Shown: positions 1-11,055, counted from the first letter of the stretch. The stretch is 64,000 nt of DNA from Psychroserpens sp. SPM9 (GCF_025153525.1 NZ_JANZNR010000008.1:1-64000); one strand, 5' to 3'. Notes: generated by a model from the sequence alone, not told the origin. Translations and numbers: made by a program.

Positions 1-1600
1 TAGAAGGAGAAGCTATTCCAAATTATACTGAATGTGGAGGAACAATTGCTGTTAGCTGGACATACACTGATAATTGTCAGAGAACAATTACAGCAAGTCA
101 AACAGTTACTGTATTACCAGCACCACAGGCTGAGTTTGAAGAAGTAGAAGACATGACAATTACATGTGAAGAAGCGAATTCATTCGAGCCAGGATCATTA
201 AGTTATACTAATGGTGGCACTGGAGCATGTGAGATTTCAGGATCAGTTGAAGGACAATTAAGTGGTTCTTACACTGAGTGTGGAGGAACACTAGAAGTTG
301 ATTGGACATATACTGATGACTGTGATAGAACAATCACAGCTAAGAAAACAATCACTGTATTACCAGCACCTCAAGCTGAGTTTAATAGTGTACAAGACAT
401 TCAAATCGAATGTGAATTAGCTAGTCAATATATAGTAACTTCATTAGCTTATACTAATGGTGGAACAGGAGCTTGTGAGATATCAGGTTCAGTAGAAGGA
501 CAGTTAAGTGGAACATACGATGAATGTGGAGGAACACTTTATGTAGATTGGACATTTACTGATGAGTGTGATAGAACAATCACAGCTAGAAAAACAATCA
601 CTGTATTACCAGCACCAGCTGCAGAGTTTGAAGAAGTAGAAGATATGACTGTGTCATGTGAAGAAGCGGCATCAATTGAAGCAGGATCATTAGCTTATAC
701 TAATGGTGGCACTGGAGCATGTGAGATTTCAGGATCAGTAGAAGGACAATTAAGTGGATCTTACACTACGTGTGGAGGAACACTAGAGATTGACTGGACG
801 TATACTGATGCTTGTGATAGAACAATCACAGCTAAGAAAACAATCACTGTATTACCAGCACCACAAGCTGAGTTTGAAGAAGTTGAAGACATGACTATTT
901 CATGTGAAGAAGCGAATTCATTCGAAGCAGGATCATTAGCTTATACTAATGGAGGAACTGGCGTATGTGAAATTTCAGGATCAGTAGAAGGAGAAGCTAT
1001 TCCAAATTATACTGAATGTGGAGGAACAATTGCTGTTAGCTGGACATACACTGATGATTGTCAGAGAACAATCACAGCAAGTCAAACAGTTACTGTATTA
1101 CCAGCACCACAGGCTGAGTTTGAAGAAGTGGAAGACATGACAATTACATGTGAAGAAGCCAATGCATTCGAGCCAGGATCATTAAGTTATACTAATGGTG
1201 GCACTGGAGCATGTGAGATTTCAGGATCAGTAGAAGGACAATTAAGTGGCTCTTACACTGAGTGTGGAGGAACACTAGAAGTTGATTGGACATATACTGA
1301 TGACTGTGATAGAACAATCACAGCTAAGAAAACAATCACTGTATTAGCAGCACCACAGGCTGAGTTTGAAGAAGCAAATGACATGGTTATAAAATGTGAT
1401 GAGCTTGATTCATTCGAAGGAGGAACATTAAGTTATACTAATGGTGGAACTGGAGATTGTGAGATTTCTGGATCTGTTGAAGGTGTAGCTGGACCTTTCG
1501 AAGGAAGTTGTGGTAGTTTCGATATCGATTACTCATTCACTGATGAATGTGGTCGTACAATCACTGCGAAGAGAACTATTACAGTAATAGATGATCTTGC
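1..1600 (+). repeat. 246-bp tandem coding repeats (six units plus a partial)
   Basis: Units begin at 132, 378, 624, 870, 1116 and 1362, exactly 246 bp (82 codons) apart, with a partial unit at 1-131. Most are nearly identical at DNA level; the last one (1362 to about 1600) has diverged. Bases 1-385 match 985-1369 almost perfectly, an offset of 984 bp or four units. A four-unit block was therefore duplicated, and the array probably extends upstream of the window. Confidence 0.93.
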
Positions 1601-3710
1601 ACCAGAATCAACTGGAGTATGTGATAATGAAACGATGACTATTGAAGGTTGCCCTGCAACTGCTGAAATATCTCTAGAAGTTGGAGATGAAATTAGCATA
1701 GCAGATAGAGACTGGACAGTAGCTGGAATATCTATCGAAGAGTTGAACGGTACTTTAGCACCTTGTTTCGTAGATAACTGTGCTGATGTAAGTGATTTAA
1801 CATTCAGAGTGATTTCTAAGAATGATGTAAGAACAGCTTGTGAAGCAACACTTACTGTTACATTCGAAGTAGAAGATACTTGTGAAAATGTTTCTGCACC
1901 ATTTACTTGTACATTTATCATTAAGGATACAACAGCGCCTACATTTAATGAAGCGTTACCTCAAGATATGGAACTTGAATGTGGAACTGAAATTCCAGAA
2001 GCACCAGTATTAACTGCTAGTGATGACTGTTCAGATGTTACTGTAGAGTACAATCCAGGTACAAGCAAGAGAGAGTGTAAAGCTGATGATGCTAGTAACC
2101 ATACTTTATGGATAAACAATACTTCTCCATTAGGAGCTAGTAGTAAAAACTGGGTAGCAGTTGACTATACTTCATTTGAGCAATTCTCAAATGGTACAGC
2201 TAAGTTAACTGGTAAAGTGTCTAATGCTAACGATAACACTCAAACATTTGAGTTCGTAGCATGGTTTAAAGATGCTAGTACTTATGAAGAATGGATTGCT
2301 ACACCAATCGAGGGTTCTACGACTGAATTCCGTGAGCCTAAATTAGACGCTGGAACATCAGTTGATATTACAGACGAATATTTAGATTGGACATACTATA
2401 TCATGGATGAGTCTAAAGACAACAAGCTTGTTGGGTCAGGTGCATACGACGGATTAGAATTTGATCTGTCTCACAACCCATCTAACTTGAAGTTTGGATT
2501 ACAATATGGTGAGAAAGCAAGCTTACAAAGTGAAGGATTAGGAGTGTCTACTTGGATTAAGATTTCAGGAGAAATCCATGGAATTCCTTACAACAGTAAT
2601 GGTGACTTTAATGTATCGTTATCAGAATGTGTTGAGGATGCTAACTTCGATCCAACTGGAGAAGATGCTTGTGACGCAACTATTGTACGTACTTGGACTG
2701 CAACTGATGCTTGTGGAAATGTGGCAACACATACACAAACTATCACGATCAGCGATACTACAGCACCAGTAGTTGATTGTCCTGCAGATATGGACTTCGG
2801 TCTTGTAGATGAAGATCCAACAGGTTCATTTGCTGATAAAGCACCTTACACAGATAACTGTAGCGAAGCTGGACATACTCAGGTATATACAGATAGCGAA
2901 ACTACGGTATCAGAAGGTGAGCAAGTACAAGTTGGTTCTGAATTCAGATTTATATTTGAAGCAGGTTATATCTTAACATTTGGAGATTCGCCAGCAGGTT
3001 CTGCTTACGGTGAGCCTTACTATAATGGTTATGTTACCGATTATGCAGGTAATGTATTACCAAACTATGGTACGTTCCAAATGGTATGGAATAGTCAATT
3101 TGCTGAGTTTGATATACTTCAAAACTTCGGAAATGGACCAGACCTAGTAGGATATGGAGGAAACTCTGGAGGAGCTGAAACTTCATGTAACAGTGAAGAT
3201 TGGTTCTTCATTCCACAAAATGGTCATAACAAAGCTATGACTGTTGAATGTGCACAGTTTGAATATACTACTCTGTATTCTAAAACTCGTACATTCTACG
3301 CAACTGATGATTGTGGTAATGTAGGTGAATGTTCTGTGACGTACACTTGGAGTACTGAAGCTCAAAACTTCAGAACAACTCGTGATCCAAACTTTGCTTT
3401 CACTGCAGGTTCTAGACCAGAGCAAGATGTTAAAGAAGATGTAACAGTTGACTTTACAGCTTATCCAGTACCATTTGATAAAGAAGTGAATATTGCATAC
3501 ACATTTGAGTTTGATACTAACGTAACTATTGAGTTATTCGATACTAAAGGCTTATTAGTCTTAACCGAAACTAACACTAGATATGTTAAAGGATCTAATG
3601 GTAAATCAACATTTGATTTATCTAGATACTCAAACCAATTGTTCTATGTGAAGGTAACTACGAACAAAGGTTCTGTTACTAAGAAGATTGTATCTTCTGG
3701 TAAGAAGTAA
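1..3710 (+). CDS. Large T9SS-secreted repeat adhesin, 5' end outside window
   Basis: The frame is open from base 3, so the protein begins upstream of the window; about 1235 residues are visible. The first ~530 residues are tandem 82-residue modules with four cysteines each, of HYR/immunoglobulin-like type. After them come HYR-like modules with the usual DTTAP and TDACGN signatures, two of which are interrupted by long unrelated beta-rich inserts. The last ~85 residues (from FTAYPVPF) form a T9SS type A sorting domain, so the protein should cross the outer membrane and be anchored or released by T9SS. It is probably an adhesin or surface-coat protein; the ligand is unknown. A terminator follows directly. 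I am confident of secretion and repeat structure, less so of adhesion. Confidence 0.88.
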   Translation, partial: EGEAIPNYTECGGTIAVSWTYTDNCQRTITASQTVTVLPAPQAEFEEVEDMTITCEEANSFEPGSLSYTNGGTGACEISGSVEGQLSGSYTECGGTLEVDWTYTDDCDRTITAKKTITVLPAPQAEFNSVQDIQIECELASQYIVTSLAYTNGGTGACEISGSVEGQLSGTYDECGGTLYVDWTFTDECDRTITARKTITVLPAPAAEFEEVEDMTVSCEEAASIEAGSLAYTNGGTGACEISGSVEGQLSGSYTTCGGTLEIDWTYTDACDRTITAKKTITVLPAPQAEFEEVEDMTISCEEANSFEAGSLAYTNGGTGVCEISGSVEGEAIPNYTECGGTIAVSWTYTDDCQRTITASQTVTVLPAPQAEFEEVEDMTITCEEANAFEPGSLSYTNGGTGACEISGSVEGQLSGSYTECGGTLEVDWTYTDDCDRTITAKKTITVLAAPQAEFEEANDMVIKCDELDSFEGGTLSYTNGGTGDCEISGSVEGVAGPFEGSCGSFDIDYSFTDECGRTITAKRTITVIDDLAPESTGVCDNETMTIEGCPATAEISLEVGDEISIADRDWTVAGISIEELNGTLAPCFVDNCADVSDLTFRVISKNDVRTACEATLTVTFEVEDTCENVSAPFTCTFIIKDTTAPTFNEALPQDMELECGTEIPEAPVLTASDDCSDVTVEYNPGTSKRECKADDASNHTLWINNTSPLGASSKNWVAVDYTSFEQFSNGTAKLTGKVSNANDNTQTFEFVAWFKDASTYEEWIATPIEGSTTEFREPKLDAGTSVDITDEYLDWTYYIMDESKDNKLVGSGAYDGLEFDLSHNPSNLKFGLQYGEKASLQSEGLGVSTWIKISGEIHGIPYNSNGDFNVSLSECVEDANFDPTGEDACDATIVRTWTATDACGNVATHTQTITISDTTAPVVDCPADMDFGLVDEDPTGSFADKAPYTDNCSEAGHTQVYTDSETTVSEGEQVQVGSEFRFIFEAGYILTFGDSPAGSAYGEPYYNGYVTDYAGNVLPNYGTFQMVWNSQFAEFDILQNFGNGPDLVGYGGNSGGAETSCNSEDWFFIPQNGHNKAMTVECAQFEYTTLYSKTRTFYATDDCGNVGECSVTYTWSTEAQNFRTTRDPNFAFTAGSRPEQDVKEDVTVDFTAYPVPFDKEVNIAYTFEFDTNVTIELFDTKGLLVLTETNTRYVKGSNGKSTFDLSRYSNQLFYVKVTTNKGSVTKKIVSSGKK

Positions 3711-3750
3711 ACCATAAATAATTAGGGAAATTCCCTAAGGGTATAATTAA

Positions 3751-3780
3751 AGGCAGCTATTTTATAGCTGCCTTTTTTTT
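3751..3780 (+). terminator. Rho-independent terminator of adhesin gene
   Basis: AGGCAGCTA and TAGCTGCCT form a 9-bp stem around a short T loop, followed by a run of eight T. It lies 40 bases after the adhesin stop codon. Confidence 0.85.
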
Positions 3781-3917
3781 ATGGTTATAAATAGATTTTA
3801 TAGATGAATCTAATTTCAAATAAGTTAATACTGATAAAAGGAAAATGGAAGTGGGTTCTAAAAAAAAAACAAGATATGTGGATACTAAGACTTCAAAAGA
3901 TACTATGCAGTAATAAT

Positions 3918-4283
3918 TTACTTTGTGATTGATTTTGCCCAATCAATGGCTTCAGTTAAGGTATCAAAGATTTCAAAAGGCTTATTAAGGAATAATTTTT
4001 CTATCTGAGCAGCACTTTTAGCCATGTAGTTTTTTGATACAACACAAAATCCAATAAGGTTAGGGATTTTTGAAGTTTCTCTATACACTGCTGGATCTAC
4101 AGAATAAGAATTAATACGATGGGTAATATAGATAAATGGCTTTTTCTTAAAATAAGTGTCAGCTACATTTTTTAAAATGGTATTATGTTCTGTAGAAATA
4201 TTAACACCTGTATTTACGGTTACTATCATGTAGTTTTCATAGATATGAATATGGCAAAAATCTAGTGTAATCTTATCTGTCAT
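3918..4283 (-). CDS. STAS/SpoIIAA-like domain protein
   Basis: A 121-residue soluble protein with no signal peptide. The alternating strand/helix pattern and the C-terminal stretch on masked or shared workload (TLTEAIDWA) resemble the small STAS-like (SpoIIAA-type) proteins common in flavobacteria. Such domains often act as protein-interaction or anti-sigma-antagonist modules, but I see no conserved phosphorylatable serine that would prove this. It follows clpC on the same strand, separated by a strong terminator, so it is probably transcribed alone. Function unknown. Confidence 0.6.
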   Translation of the reverse strand: MTDKITLDFCHIHIYENYMIVTVNTGVNISTEHNTILKNVADTYFKKKPFIYITHRINSYSVDPAVYRETSKIPNLIGFCVVSKNYMAKSAAQIEKLFLNKPFEIFDTLTEAIDWAKSITK

Positions 4284-4320
4284 ATCCTAAAGTTAGTCAA
4301 TCTTTAATTTTGAAACAAAA

Positions 4321-4350
4321 AAAAAGCCTCTTTATTTAAAGAGGCTTTTT
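4321..4350 (-). terminator. Terminator after clpC
   Basis: AAAAAGCCTCTTT and AAAGAGGCTTTTT form a 13-bp perfect stem around an ATTT loop between the clpC stop and the downstream minus-strand gene. T runs on both strands could allow it to work in either direction. Confidence 0.85.
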
Positions 4351-4368
4351 ATATTTTGAAGTTACATA

Positions 4369-6918
4369 TTAAGATTCTGTCTGCGTTTCAGACTTTTCTA
4401 TTTTTATGGTTAATTCATCAGATTTAGTATCTAAATCCATAATGATAGTGTCACCTTCATGCAATTGAGAATTGATAATTTCTTCAGCAAGTGCATCTTC
4501 AATATACTTCTGAATAGCTCTTTTTAATGGTCTGGCACCATATTGTTTGTCAAAGCCTTTTTCAGCAATATAATCTTTAGCTTTTTTGCTTAACTTAAGT
4601 TTATAACCTAAATCTTTAATACGCTTTATAAGATGCGCTAATTCAATATCAATTATTTTGTTGATATCTTCTCTTTCTAAGGCATTGAAAACCATAACGT
4701 CGTCAATACGATTTAAAAATTCAGGAGCAAAAGCTTTTTTTAATGCATTTTCAATAATACTTCTTGAATTATCATTGGCTTGAGCCGTCTTAGCAGCTGT
4801 ACCAAAACCAACACCTTGACCAAAATCTTTTAGTTTTCTGGCTCCGATATTAGAGGTCATGATAATGATGGTATTTCTAAAGTCAATTTTACGACCTAAG
4901 CTGTCGGTAAGATACCCATCGTCTAGGACTTGCAAAAGCATATTAAAAACATCAGGATGTGCTTTTTCAATTTCATCTAAAAGAATAACAGCATAAGGCT
5001 TACGACGAACTTTTTCAGTTAATTGTCCGCCCTCTTCATAACCAACATAGCCTGGAGGCGCTCCAATTAATCTGGAAATAGCAAATTTCTCCATGTATTC
5101 ACTCATGTCAATTCTAACCAAAGCTTCTTCACTGTCAAATAGCTCACGCGCCAGTACTTTTGCTAATTGCGTTTTACCTACACCAGTTTGACCTAAAAAG
5201 ATAAATGAACCAATCGGTTTATTAGGATCTTTAAGTCCGGCACGATTTCGCTGAATAGCCTTAACAACCTTTGCGACAGCTTCATCTTGACCAATTACTT
5301 TACCTTTAATAAGCTCTGGTAATTGCGCTAGCTTATTGCTTTCAGTTTGTGCAATTCTATTCACAGGAATACCAGTCATCATCGAAACCACATCTGCCAC
5401 ATTGTCTTCAGTAACAACTTCTCTATGTTGTTTGGTTTCTTCTTCCCATTTTTCCTGAGCAATGGCTAAATCTTTTTCAAGACGTTTTTCATCATCTCTT
5501 AACTTAGCAGCTTCCTCGTATTTTTGTTTTTTAACAACTTTATTTTTGGTTTCCTTGACTTCTTCAAGTTTCTTTTCGAGTTCGAGTATTTGTTTAGGAA
5601 CATCAATATTAGTAATATGAACACGAGATCCAGCTTCATCTAAAGCATCAATAGCTTTGTCTGGAAGGAAACGTTCGGTCATATATCTATTGGTTAATTT
5701 AACACAGGCTTGAATCGCTTCAGGTGTGTAATCAACATTGTGATGTTCTTCGTATTTACCTTTAATATTGTTAAGAATTTCTACGGTTTCTTCAACTGTA
5801 GTAGGTTCTACTATAACTTTTTGAAAACGACGCTCTAAAGCGCCATCTTTTTCAATATATTGACGGTATTCGTCTAATGTTGTTGCTCCAATACATTGAA
5901 TTTCACCTCTTGCTAAAGCGGGCTTAAACATGTTAGAAGCATCCAAACTACCAGTTGCGCCACCTGCACCAACTATAGTGTGAATTTCATCAATAAAAAG
6001 AATAATATCATCATTCTTTTCTAGTTCATTCATAACCGCTTTCATACGTTCTTCAAACTGTCCGCGATATTTAGTTCCAGCAACTAAGCTAGCCAGATCA
6101 AGGGTTACAACACGTTTATTGAAGAGTATTCTTGATACTTTTCGTTTAACGATTCTGAGCGCTAAACCTTCAGCTATAGCCGATTTTCCAACACCTGGCT
6201 CACCAATTAATAAGGGGTTGTTCTTTTTACGTCTGCTTAAAATTTGAGAAACACGTTGTATTTCTTTTTCTCTTCCAACAACGGGGTCTAATTTACCTTC
6301 TTCAGCAAGTACAGTTAAGTCTCTTCCGAAGTTATCTAAAACTGGTGTTTTTGATTTTTTTGCCGATTTAGCCGAAGATTGCCCAAACGGGTTTTCTTTA
6401 GCGCCTTCTTCCTCATTAGGTTCATCATCAGAAAAGGATTCACCTTTAGGAAGGTCTATATAGTCATCATCGTTAGTTATCATAAATTTGAATTGTTCTT
6501 TTACGTTATCATAGTCTACCTTTAACTTGTTGAGAAGTTTGGTGGTAGGATCATTTTCATTTCTTAATATACACAATAATAAATGTGCAGTATTGATAGA
6601 GGTACTTTGAAACAACTTTGCTTCTAGGAAAGTCGTTTTTAAAGCACGTTCTGCTTGTCTTGTAAGATGTAAATTCTTTTTTTCATTAGAAGCTATGCTG
6701 ATATTTGGGTTTGCCGGACTCAAAATTTCGACCTTACGTCTTAAGTGATTTAGGTCGATATCCAACGCATTTAATATATCAATAGCTTTGCCATTACCAT
6801 CACGAAGTAAGCCCAGCATCAAGTGCTCAGTACCTATAAAATCATGACCTAAACGCAAGGCTTCTTCTTTGCTGTATGCAATTACATCTTTAACTCTTGG
6901 GGAAAAATTGTCATCCAT
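4369..6918 (-). CDS. clpC: ATP-dependent Clp protease ATP-binding subunit ClpC
   Basis: A two-ring AAA+ unfoldase that feeds substrates to ClpP. In order: Clp N-domain repeats (residues ~1-145), an acidic linker, AAA-1 with Walker A GEPGVGKSAIAEG and Walker B LFIDEIH, a UVR-containing middle domain with a long coiled coil (~400-480), AAA-2 with Walker A GQTGVGKTQLAKV, and a C-terminal D2-small domain. About 849 residues is normal for flavobacterial ClpC. I start it at the ATG giving MDDNFSPRV, the usual family N-terminus; another ATG lies 18 bases upstream. It is divergent from gyrA. Confidence 0.96.
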   Translation of the reverse strand: MDDNFSPRVKDVIAYSKEEALRLGHDFIGTEHLMLGLLRDGNGKAIDILNALDIDLNHLRRKVEILSPANPNISIASNEKKNLHLTRQAERALKTTFLEAKLFQSTSINTAHLLLCILRNENDPTTKLLNKLKVDYDNVKEQFKFMITNDDDYIDLPKGESFSDDEPNEEEGAKENPFGQSSAKSAKKSKTPVLDNFGRDLTVLAEEGKLDPVVGREKEIQRVSQILSRRKKNNPLLIGEPGVGKSAIAEGLALRIVKRKVSRILFNKRVVTLDLASLVAGTKYRGQFEERMKAVMNELEKNDDIILFIDEIHTIVGAGGATGSLDASNMFKPALARGEIQCIGATTLDEYRQYIEKDGALERRFQKVIVEPTTVEETVEILNNIKGKYEEHHNVDYTPEAIQACVKLTNRYMTERFLPDKAIDALDEAGSRVHITNIDVPKQILELEKKLEEVKETKNKVVKKQKYEEAAKLRDDEKRLEKDLAIAQEKWEEETKQHREVVTEDNVADVVSMMTGIPVNRIAQTESNKLAQLPELIKGKVIGQDEAVAKVVKAIQRNRAGLKDPNKPIGSFIFLGQTGVGKTQLAKVLARELFDSEEALVRIDMSEYMEKFAISRLIGAPPGYVGYEEGGQLTEKVRRKPYAVILLDEIEKAHPDVFNMLLQVLDDGYLTDSLGRKIDFRNTIIIMTSNIGARKLKDFGQGVGFGTAAKTAQANDNSRSIIENALKKAFAPEFLNRIDDVMVFNALEREDINKIIDIELAHLIKRIKDLGYKLKLSKKAKDYIAEKGFDKQYGARPLKRAIQKYIEDALAEEIINSQLHEGDTIIMDLDTKSDELTIKIEKSETQTES

Positions 6919-7174
6919 AGTAATCTCTTTCTGCATTAAAAATAATAAAATCTACCTATAAAAAAGCAAAAACTATACCTTAAATATTGGTCTGATACTA
7001 ATAGAGTGAAAAAACTTTACAAATTCAAAGTATTTAACAAGATACTTATTAAAAAACAGGTCAAATTTTGTTAATAAAAAGTTTTAATTTTGAATAGATA
7101 TAACGCTTAAACACTATGAAAATCGTTATCTTAGCACGATTCTAGAACCTACAAAAAATCTAATTTAATAATAT

Positions 7175-9724
7175 ATGGAAGAAGGAGAGAAATTGATCCC
7201 TATCAACATTGAAGATGAAATGAAATCAGCCTACATTGATTATTCAATGTCGGTCATTGTGTCACGTGCCTTACCCGATGTGAGAGATGGTTTGAAACCT
7301 GTTCACAGACGTGTACTTTACGGAATGCACGAACTTGGAGTTAGATCAAATACTGCTCATAAAAAATCAGCGAGAATCGTTGGTGAAGTTTTAGGAAAGT
7401 ATCATCCTCATGGTGATACATCTGTATACGATGCGATGGTGCGTATGGCCCAAGAATGGAGTTTGCGTTACATGTTAGTTGACGGCCAAGGAAACTTTGG
7501 GTCAATAGATGGTGATAGTCCTGCAGCAATGCGTTATACCGAAGCAAGAATGAAGAAGATTTCGGAAGAAATGCTTGCTGATATTGACAAAGAAACTGTA
7601 GATCACAAACTAAATTTTGATGATACGCTTCAAGAGCCTACGGTACTTCCAACACGAATTCCCGGTTTACTAGTTAATGGTGCATCAGGTATTGCGGTTG
7701 GTATGGCAACAAATATGCCACCTCATAACTTATCGGAAGTGATTGATGGTACCGTCGCTTATATTGAAAATAATGATATTGAAATTGACGAATTAATTCA
7801 ACATGTAAAGGCTCCAGATTTTCCAACTGGTGGAACCATTTACGGTTATGATGGAGTTCGAGAGGCTTTTAAAACTGGACGCGGGCGAATTGTCATGCGT
7901 GGTAAAGCTAGAATAGAAGAAGTACAAGGAAGAGAGTCTATTATCGTGACAGAAATTCCTTATCAGGTTAATAAGGCAGATATGATTAAAAAGACTGCCG
8001 ACTTAATTAATGATAAAAAAATAGATGGGATTTCACTCATTAGAGATGAGTCTGATAGAAACGGAATGCGTATTGTTTACGTGTTAAAGCGTGATGCTAT
8101 CCCTAATATTGTATTAAACATGTTGTATAAGTATACAGCATTACAATCGTCTTTTAGTGTTAATAATATTGCTTTGGTAAATGGCCGTCCGCAGTTATTG
8201 AATCTAAAAGAAATGATTCATTACTTTGTTGAACATAGACATGACGTTGTTGTAAGACGTACCAAATACGAATTACGCAAAGCGGAAGAACGCGCTCATA
8301 TATTAGAAGGTTTAATTATCGCTTCAGATAATATTGACGAAGTTATTGCTCTTATTCGTGCCTCTTCAAATGCAGATGAAGCCAGAGCAAAATTAATTGA
8401 ACGTTTTAAACTTTCAGAAATTCAGGCCAAAGCTATCGTAGAAATGCGATTACGTCAACTTACAGGATTAGAACAAGATAAATTGCGTTCTGAGTATGAA
8501 GAGTTGATGAAAACCATTGAAGATTTAAAAGATATTCTCGAGAAAAAAGAGCGTCGCTACGAAATTATCAAAGAAGAACTTTTGGTCATCAAAGAAAAAT
8601 ATGGTGACGAACGTCGTTCGCAAATCGAATATGCTGGAGGTGATTTAAGCATTGAAGATATGATTCCAGATGAACAAGTCGTTATTACGATTTCTCATGC
8701 TGGTTATATTAAAAGAACATCGCTTACCGAATATAAAACTCAAAATAGAGGTGGTGTTGGTCAAAAAGCATCAACAACGCGAAATGAAGATTTCCTAGAG
8801 CATTTATTTGTAGGAACGAACCACCAGTACATGTTGTTCTTCACTCAAAAAGGAAAATGTTTCTGGATGCGTGTTTATGAAATTCCGGAAGGCAGCAAAA
8901 CCTCAAAAGGAAGAGCCATTCAAAACCTAATTAATATTGAGCAAGATGATAAAGTCATGGCTTTCATCTGTACTCAAGATTTAAAAGACGAAGACTACAT
9001 TAATAGTCACTATGTGATTATGGCTACTAAAAAAGGTCAGGTTAAAAAGACAGCTTTAGAGCAATACTCGAGACCGCGTACAAATGGTATTAATGCCATC
9101 ACCATTAAAGAGGATGATGAGTTATTAGAAGCAAAATTAACAACCGGTAATAGTCAGGTAATGCTAGCCTTGAAGTCTGGTAAAGCCATTCGTTTTGAAG
9201 AAGAGAAGACACGACCAATGGGTAGAAATGCTTCGGGTGTTAGAGGGATTAGATTAGCAAATGATGCTGATGAAGTCATAGGGATGATTGCTGTTGAAAA
9301 TCCTCAAGAAGAATCTGTTTTAGTGGTTTCTGAAAAAGGATATGGAAAACGTAGTTATATAGACGATCCAGAAGATGGAGAAGCAATTTATAGAATTACG
9401 AATCGTGGAGGAAAAGGTGTGAAAACTATTTCTGTTACTGAAAAAACCGGTCATTTAGTAGCGATTAAAACCGTGACCGATGATGATGATTTGATGATTA
9501 TTAACAGGTCTGGTATTGCCATTCGTATGGAAGTTGCAGATTTACGTGTCATGGGAAGAGCTACGCAAGGGGTGAAGCTTATTAACCTGAAAGGAAGTGA
9601 TTCTATTGCTGCGGTTGCAAAAGTGATGAAAGAAGACGATGATGAAGATTTGGATTCTGAAATCACTGACATTCAAGACGTTAATGAGAATGGCACAACT
9701 CTTGATTCTAACGAAGAAGAATAA
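7175..9724 (+). CDS. gyrA: DNA gyrase subunit A
   Basis: The breakage-reunion subunit of gyrase, which introduces negative supercoils with GyrB. The N-terminal winged-helix/tower domain contains the active-site tyrosine in RYTEARM (Tyr121, E. coli Tyr122). The quinolone-resistance region reads [10 protein letters not shown], with Thr at the E. coli Ser83 position and Asp retained at the Asp87 position. The C-terminal half has the six-bladed beta-pinwheel, with the GyrA box near QNRGGVGQ, and ends in a very acidic tail. Length 849 is normal. A TPR protein follows after 27 bases, probably in the same operon. Confidence 0.98.
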   Translation: MEEGEKLIPINIEDEMKSAYIDYSMSVIVSRALPDVRDGLKPVHRRVLYGMHELGVRSNTAHKKSARIVGEVLGKYHPHGDTSVYDAMVRMAQEWSLRYMLVDGQGNFGSIDGDSPAAMRYTEARMKKISEEMLADIDKETVDHKLNFDDTLQEPTVLPTRIPGLLVNGASGIAVGMATNMPPHNLSEVIDGTVAYIENNDIEIDELIQHVKAPDFPTGGTIYGYDGVREAFKTGRGRIVMRGKARIEEVQGRESIIVTEIPYQVNKADMIKKTADLINDKKIDGISLIRDESDRNGMRIVYVLKRDAIPNIVLNMLYKYTALQSSFSVNNIALVNGRPQLLNLKEMIHYFVEHRHDVVVRRTKYELRKAEERAHILEGLIIASDNIDEVIALIRASSNADEARAKLIERFKLSEIQAKAIVEMRLRQLTGLEQDKLRSEYEELMKTIEDLKDILEKKERRYEIIKEELLVIKEKYGDERRSQIEYAGGDLSIEDMIPDEQVVITISHAGYIKRTSLTEYKTQNRGGVGQKASTTRNEDFLEHLFVGTNHQYMLFFTQKGKCFWMRVYEIPEGSKTSKGRAIQNLINIEQDDKVMAFICTQDLKDEDYINSHYVIMATKKGQVKKTALEQYSRPRTNGINAITIKEDDELLEAKLTTGNSQVMLALKSGKAIRFEEEKTRPMGRNASGVRGIRLANDADEVIGMIAVENPQEESVLVVSEKGYGKRSYIDDPEDGEAIYRITNRGGKGVKTISVTEKTGHLVAIKTVTDDDDLMIINRSGIAIRMEVADLRVMGRATQGVKLINLKGSDSIAAVAKVMKEDDDEDLDSEITDIQDVNENGTTLDSNEEE

Positions 9725-9751
9725 ATATATTAACACTAAAAATAACTAAAA

Positions 9752-11035
9752 ATGAAAAAACTAATTGTAGTTGCTTTGGCACTTTTAGTAAGTACACTTT
9801 CTTTTGCACAGAAAAACGAACTAAAAGATGCAGAAAAAGCAATTAAATCTGGAAATTATGCTGATGCTAAATCTGCTATCCAATCTGCTGAAGCTTTAAT
9901 AGGAGGTGCAGATGATAAAATGAAAGCAAAGTTTTATTTCCTTAAAGGTAAAGCCTTTTATGCGACTGGTTCAGTTTCAAATGACGATATCGGAACTGCT
10001 GTAGAAAGTTTTGATAAAGCTAAAGCTATTGAAGCGAGTGCTGGTAAATTAAAATATACCAAGGAAATTGACGAAATTAAGACGACTATGCTTAATACGG
10101 TTTTAACAAAAGCACAAGCAGCACTTCAAAATAAAGAGTATATGAAGTCTTCTGCGGGATTTGAAAAAGCGTATAAGATGTCGCCAAAAGATACATTATA
10201 TCTTTACTATGCGGCGTCAACTGCAGTAACAGCTCAGGATTATGTAACGTCTTTGAAGTTTTATGAAGAATTAAGAGACTTAGGATATAATGGAGAAGGT
10301 TACCAGTATTATGCAATGAAAAAGGAAACTGGAGAAGAAGAACTTTTTGATAACATGGTATTGCGTGATGCTGCTGTAAAAACGGGAGAATACATTGTTC
10401 CTAGAAACAAAAAGACACCTTCTAAATATGCTGAAATTGTTAAAAATATTGCTTTGATTCACTTAAGCAATGGTGATAATGAAAAAGCATTAGATGCGAT
10501 GAAAGTTGCAAGAGACCAAAATCCTGATGATTTAGGACTGTTAATTTCTGAAGCTAATGTTCAGCTTAAAATGGGAAATAAAATCCGTTTTAAAGAATTA
10601 ATGGAAGAGGCTACAACTAAAGACCCTAATAATGCTGAGTTACAATACAACCTTGGTGTTATTGCTGCTGAAGGTGGTGAAAATGAAGCCGCTCGTAAAT
10701 ATTACGAAAAAGCAATTGCATTAGATCCTTCTTATGCTGATGCTTACAATAATATGGCCGTTTTGATTTTAGGAACTGAAAAAGAAATCGTTGAAGAAAT
10801 GAACTCTCTTGGGACTTCAAGTGCTGATAACAAACGTTATGACGAGTTAAGAGCAGAACGTACCAAAATATACGAAGCGGCTGTGCCTTATCTTGAAACA
10901 GCTTTAAAATTGAAGCCTAATAGTATTAATGCCGCTCAAACTTTAATGAATATCTATAGCGCGACATCTCAAACCGATAAGTTTAAAGCGATGAAAGCAA
11001 AAGTTGAAGAACTACAAGCCGGAGGCGGAAACTAA
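9752..11035 (+). CDS. Secreted/periplasmic tetratricopeptide repeat protein
   Basis: A 427-residue protein with a cleavable signal peptide (MKKLIVVALALLVSTLSFAQ) followed by TPR helices across most of its length, clearest around residues 290-335 (NAELQYNLG, YADAYNNMA). It lies 27 bases after gyrA and ends at a strong terminator, so the two are probably co-transcribed. A TPR protein behind gyrA is a familiar flavobacterial arrangement, but its partner and role are unknown. Periplasmic scaffold is the likeliest role. Confidence 0.85.
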   Translation: MKKLIVVALALLVSTLSFAQKNELKDAEKAIKSGNYADAKSAIQSAEALIGGADDKMKAKFYFLKGKAFYATGSVSNDDIGTAVESFDKAKAIEASAGKLKYTKEIDEIKTTMLNTVLTKAQAALQNKEYMKSSAGFEKAYKMSPKDTLYLYYAASTAVTAQDYVTSLKFYEELRDLGYNGEGYQYYAMKKETGEEELFDNMVLRDAAVKTGEYIVPRNKKTPSKYAEIVKNIALIHLSNGDNEKALDAMKVARDQNPDDLGLLISEANVQLKMGNKIRFKELMEEATTKDPNNAELQYNLGVIAAEGGENEAARKYYEKAIALDPSYADAYNNMAVLILGTEKEIVEEMNSLGTSSADNKRYDELRAERTKIYEAAVPYLETALKLKPNSINAAQTLMNIYSATSQTDKFKAMKAKVEELQAGGGN

Positions 11036-11055
11036 ACTTTAGAATATACGTATAC

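Noticed and set aside
1-1600. Regular repeats as a possible CRISPR array
   Set aside because: Period is 246 bp, entirely in-frame and coding; no short repeats with unique spacers.
1529-1921. Minus-strand 130-residue frame
   Set aside because: Antisense to the adhesin repeats; a shadow produced by their codon use.
3757-3942. Minus-strand 61-residue frame
   Set aside because: Covers a terminator and low-complexity AT sequence; no family resemblance and overlaps the STAS-like gene.
7066-7092. gyrA promoter (TTTTG and TAATTTTG)
   Set aside because: The spacer is only 14 bases, too short for the Bacteroidota pattern, so not listed as a feature.
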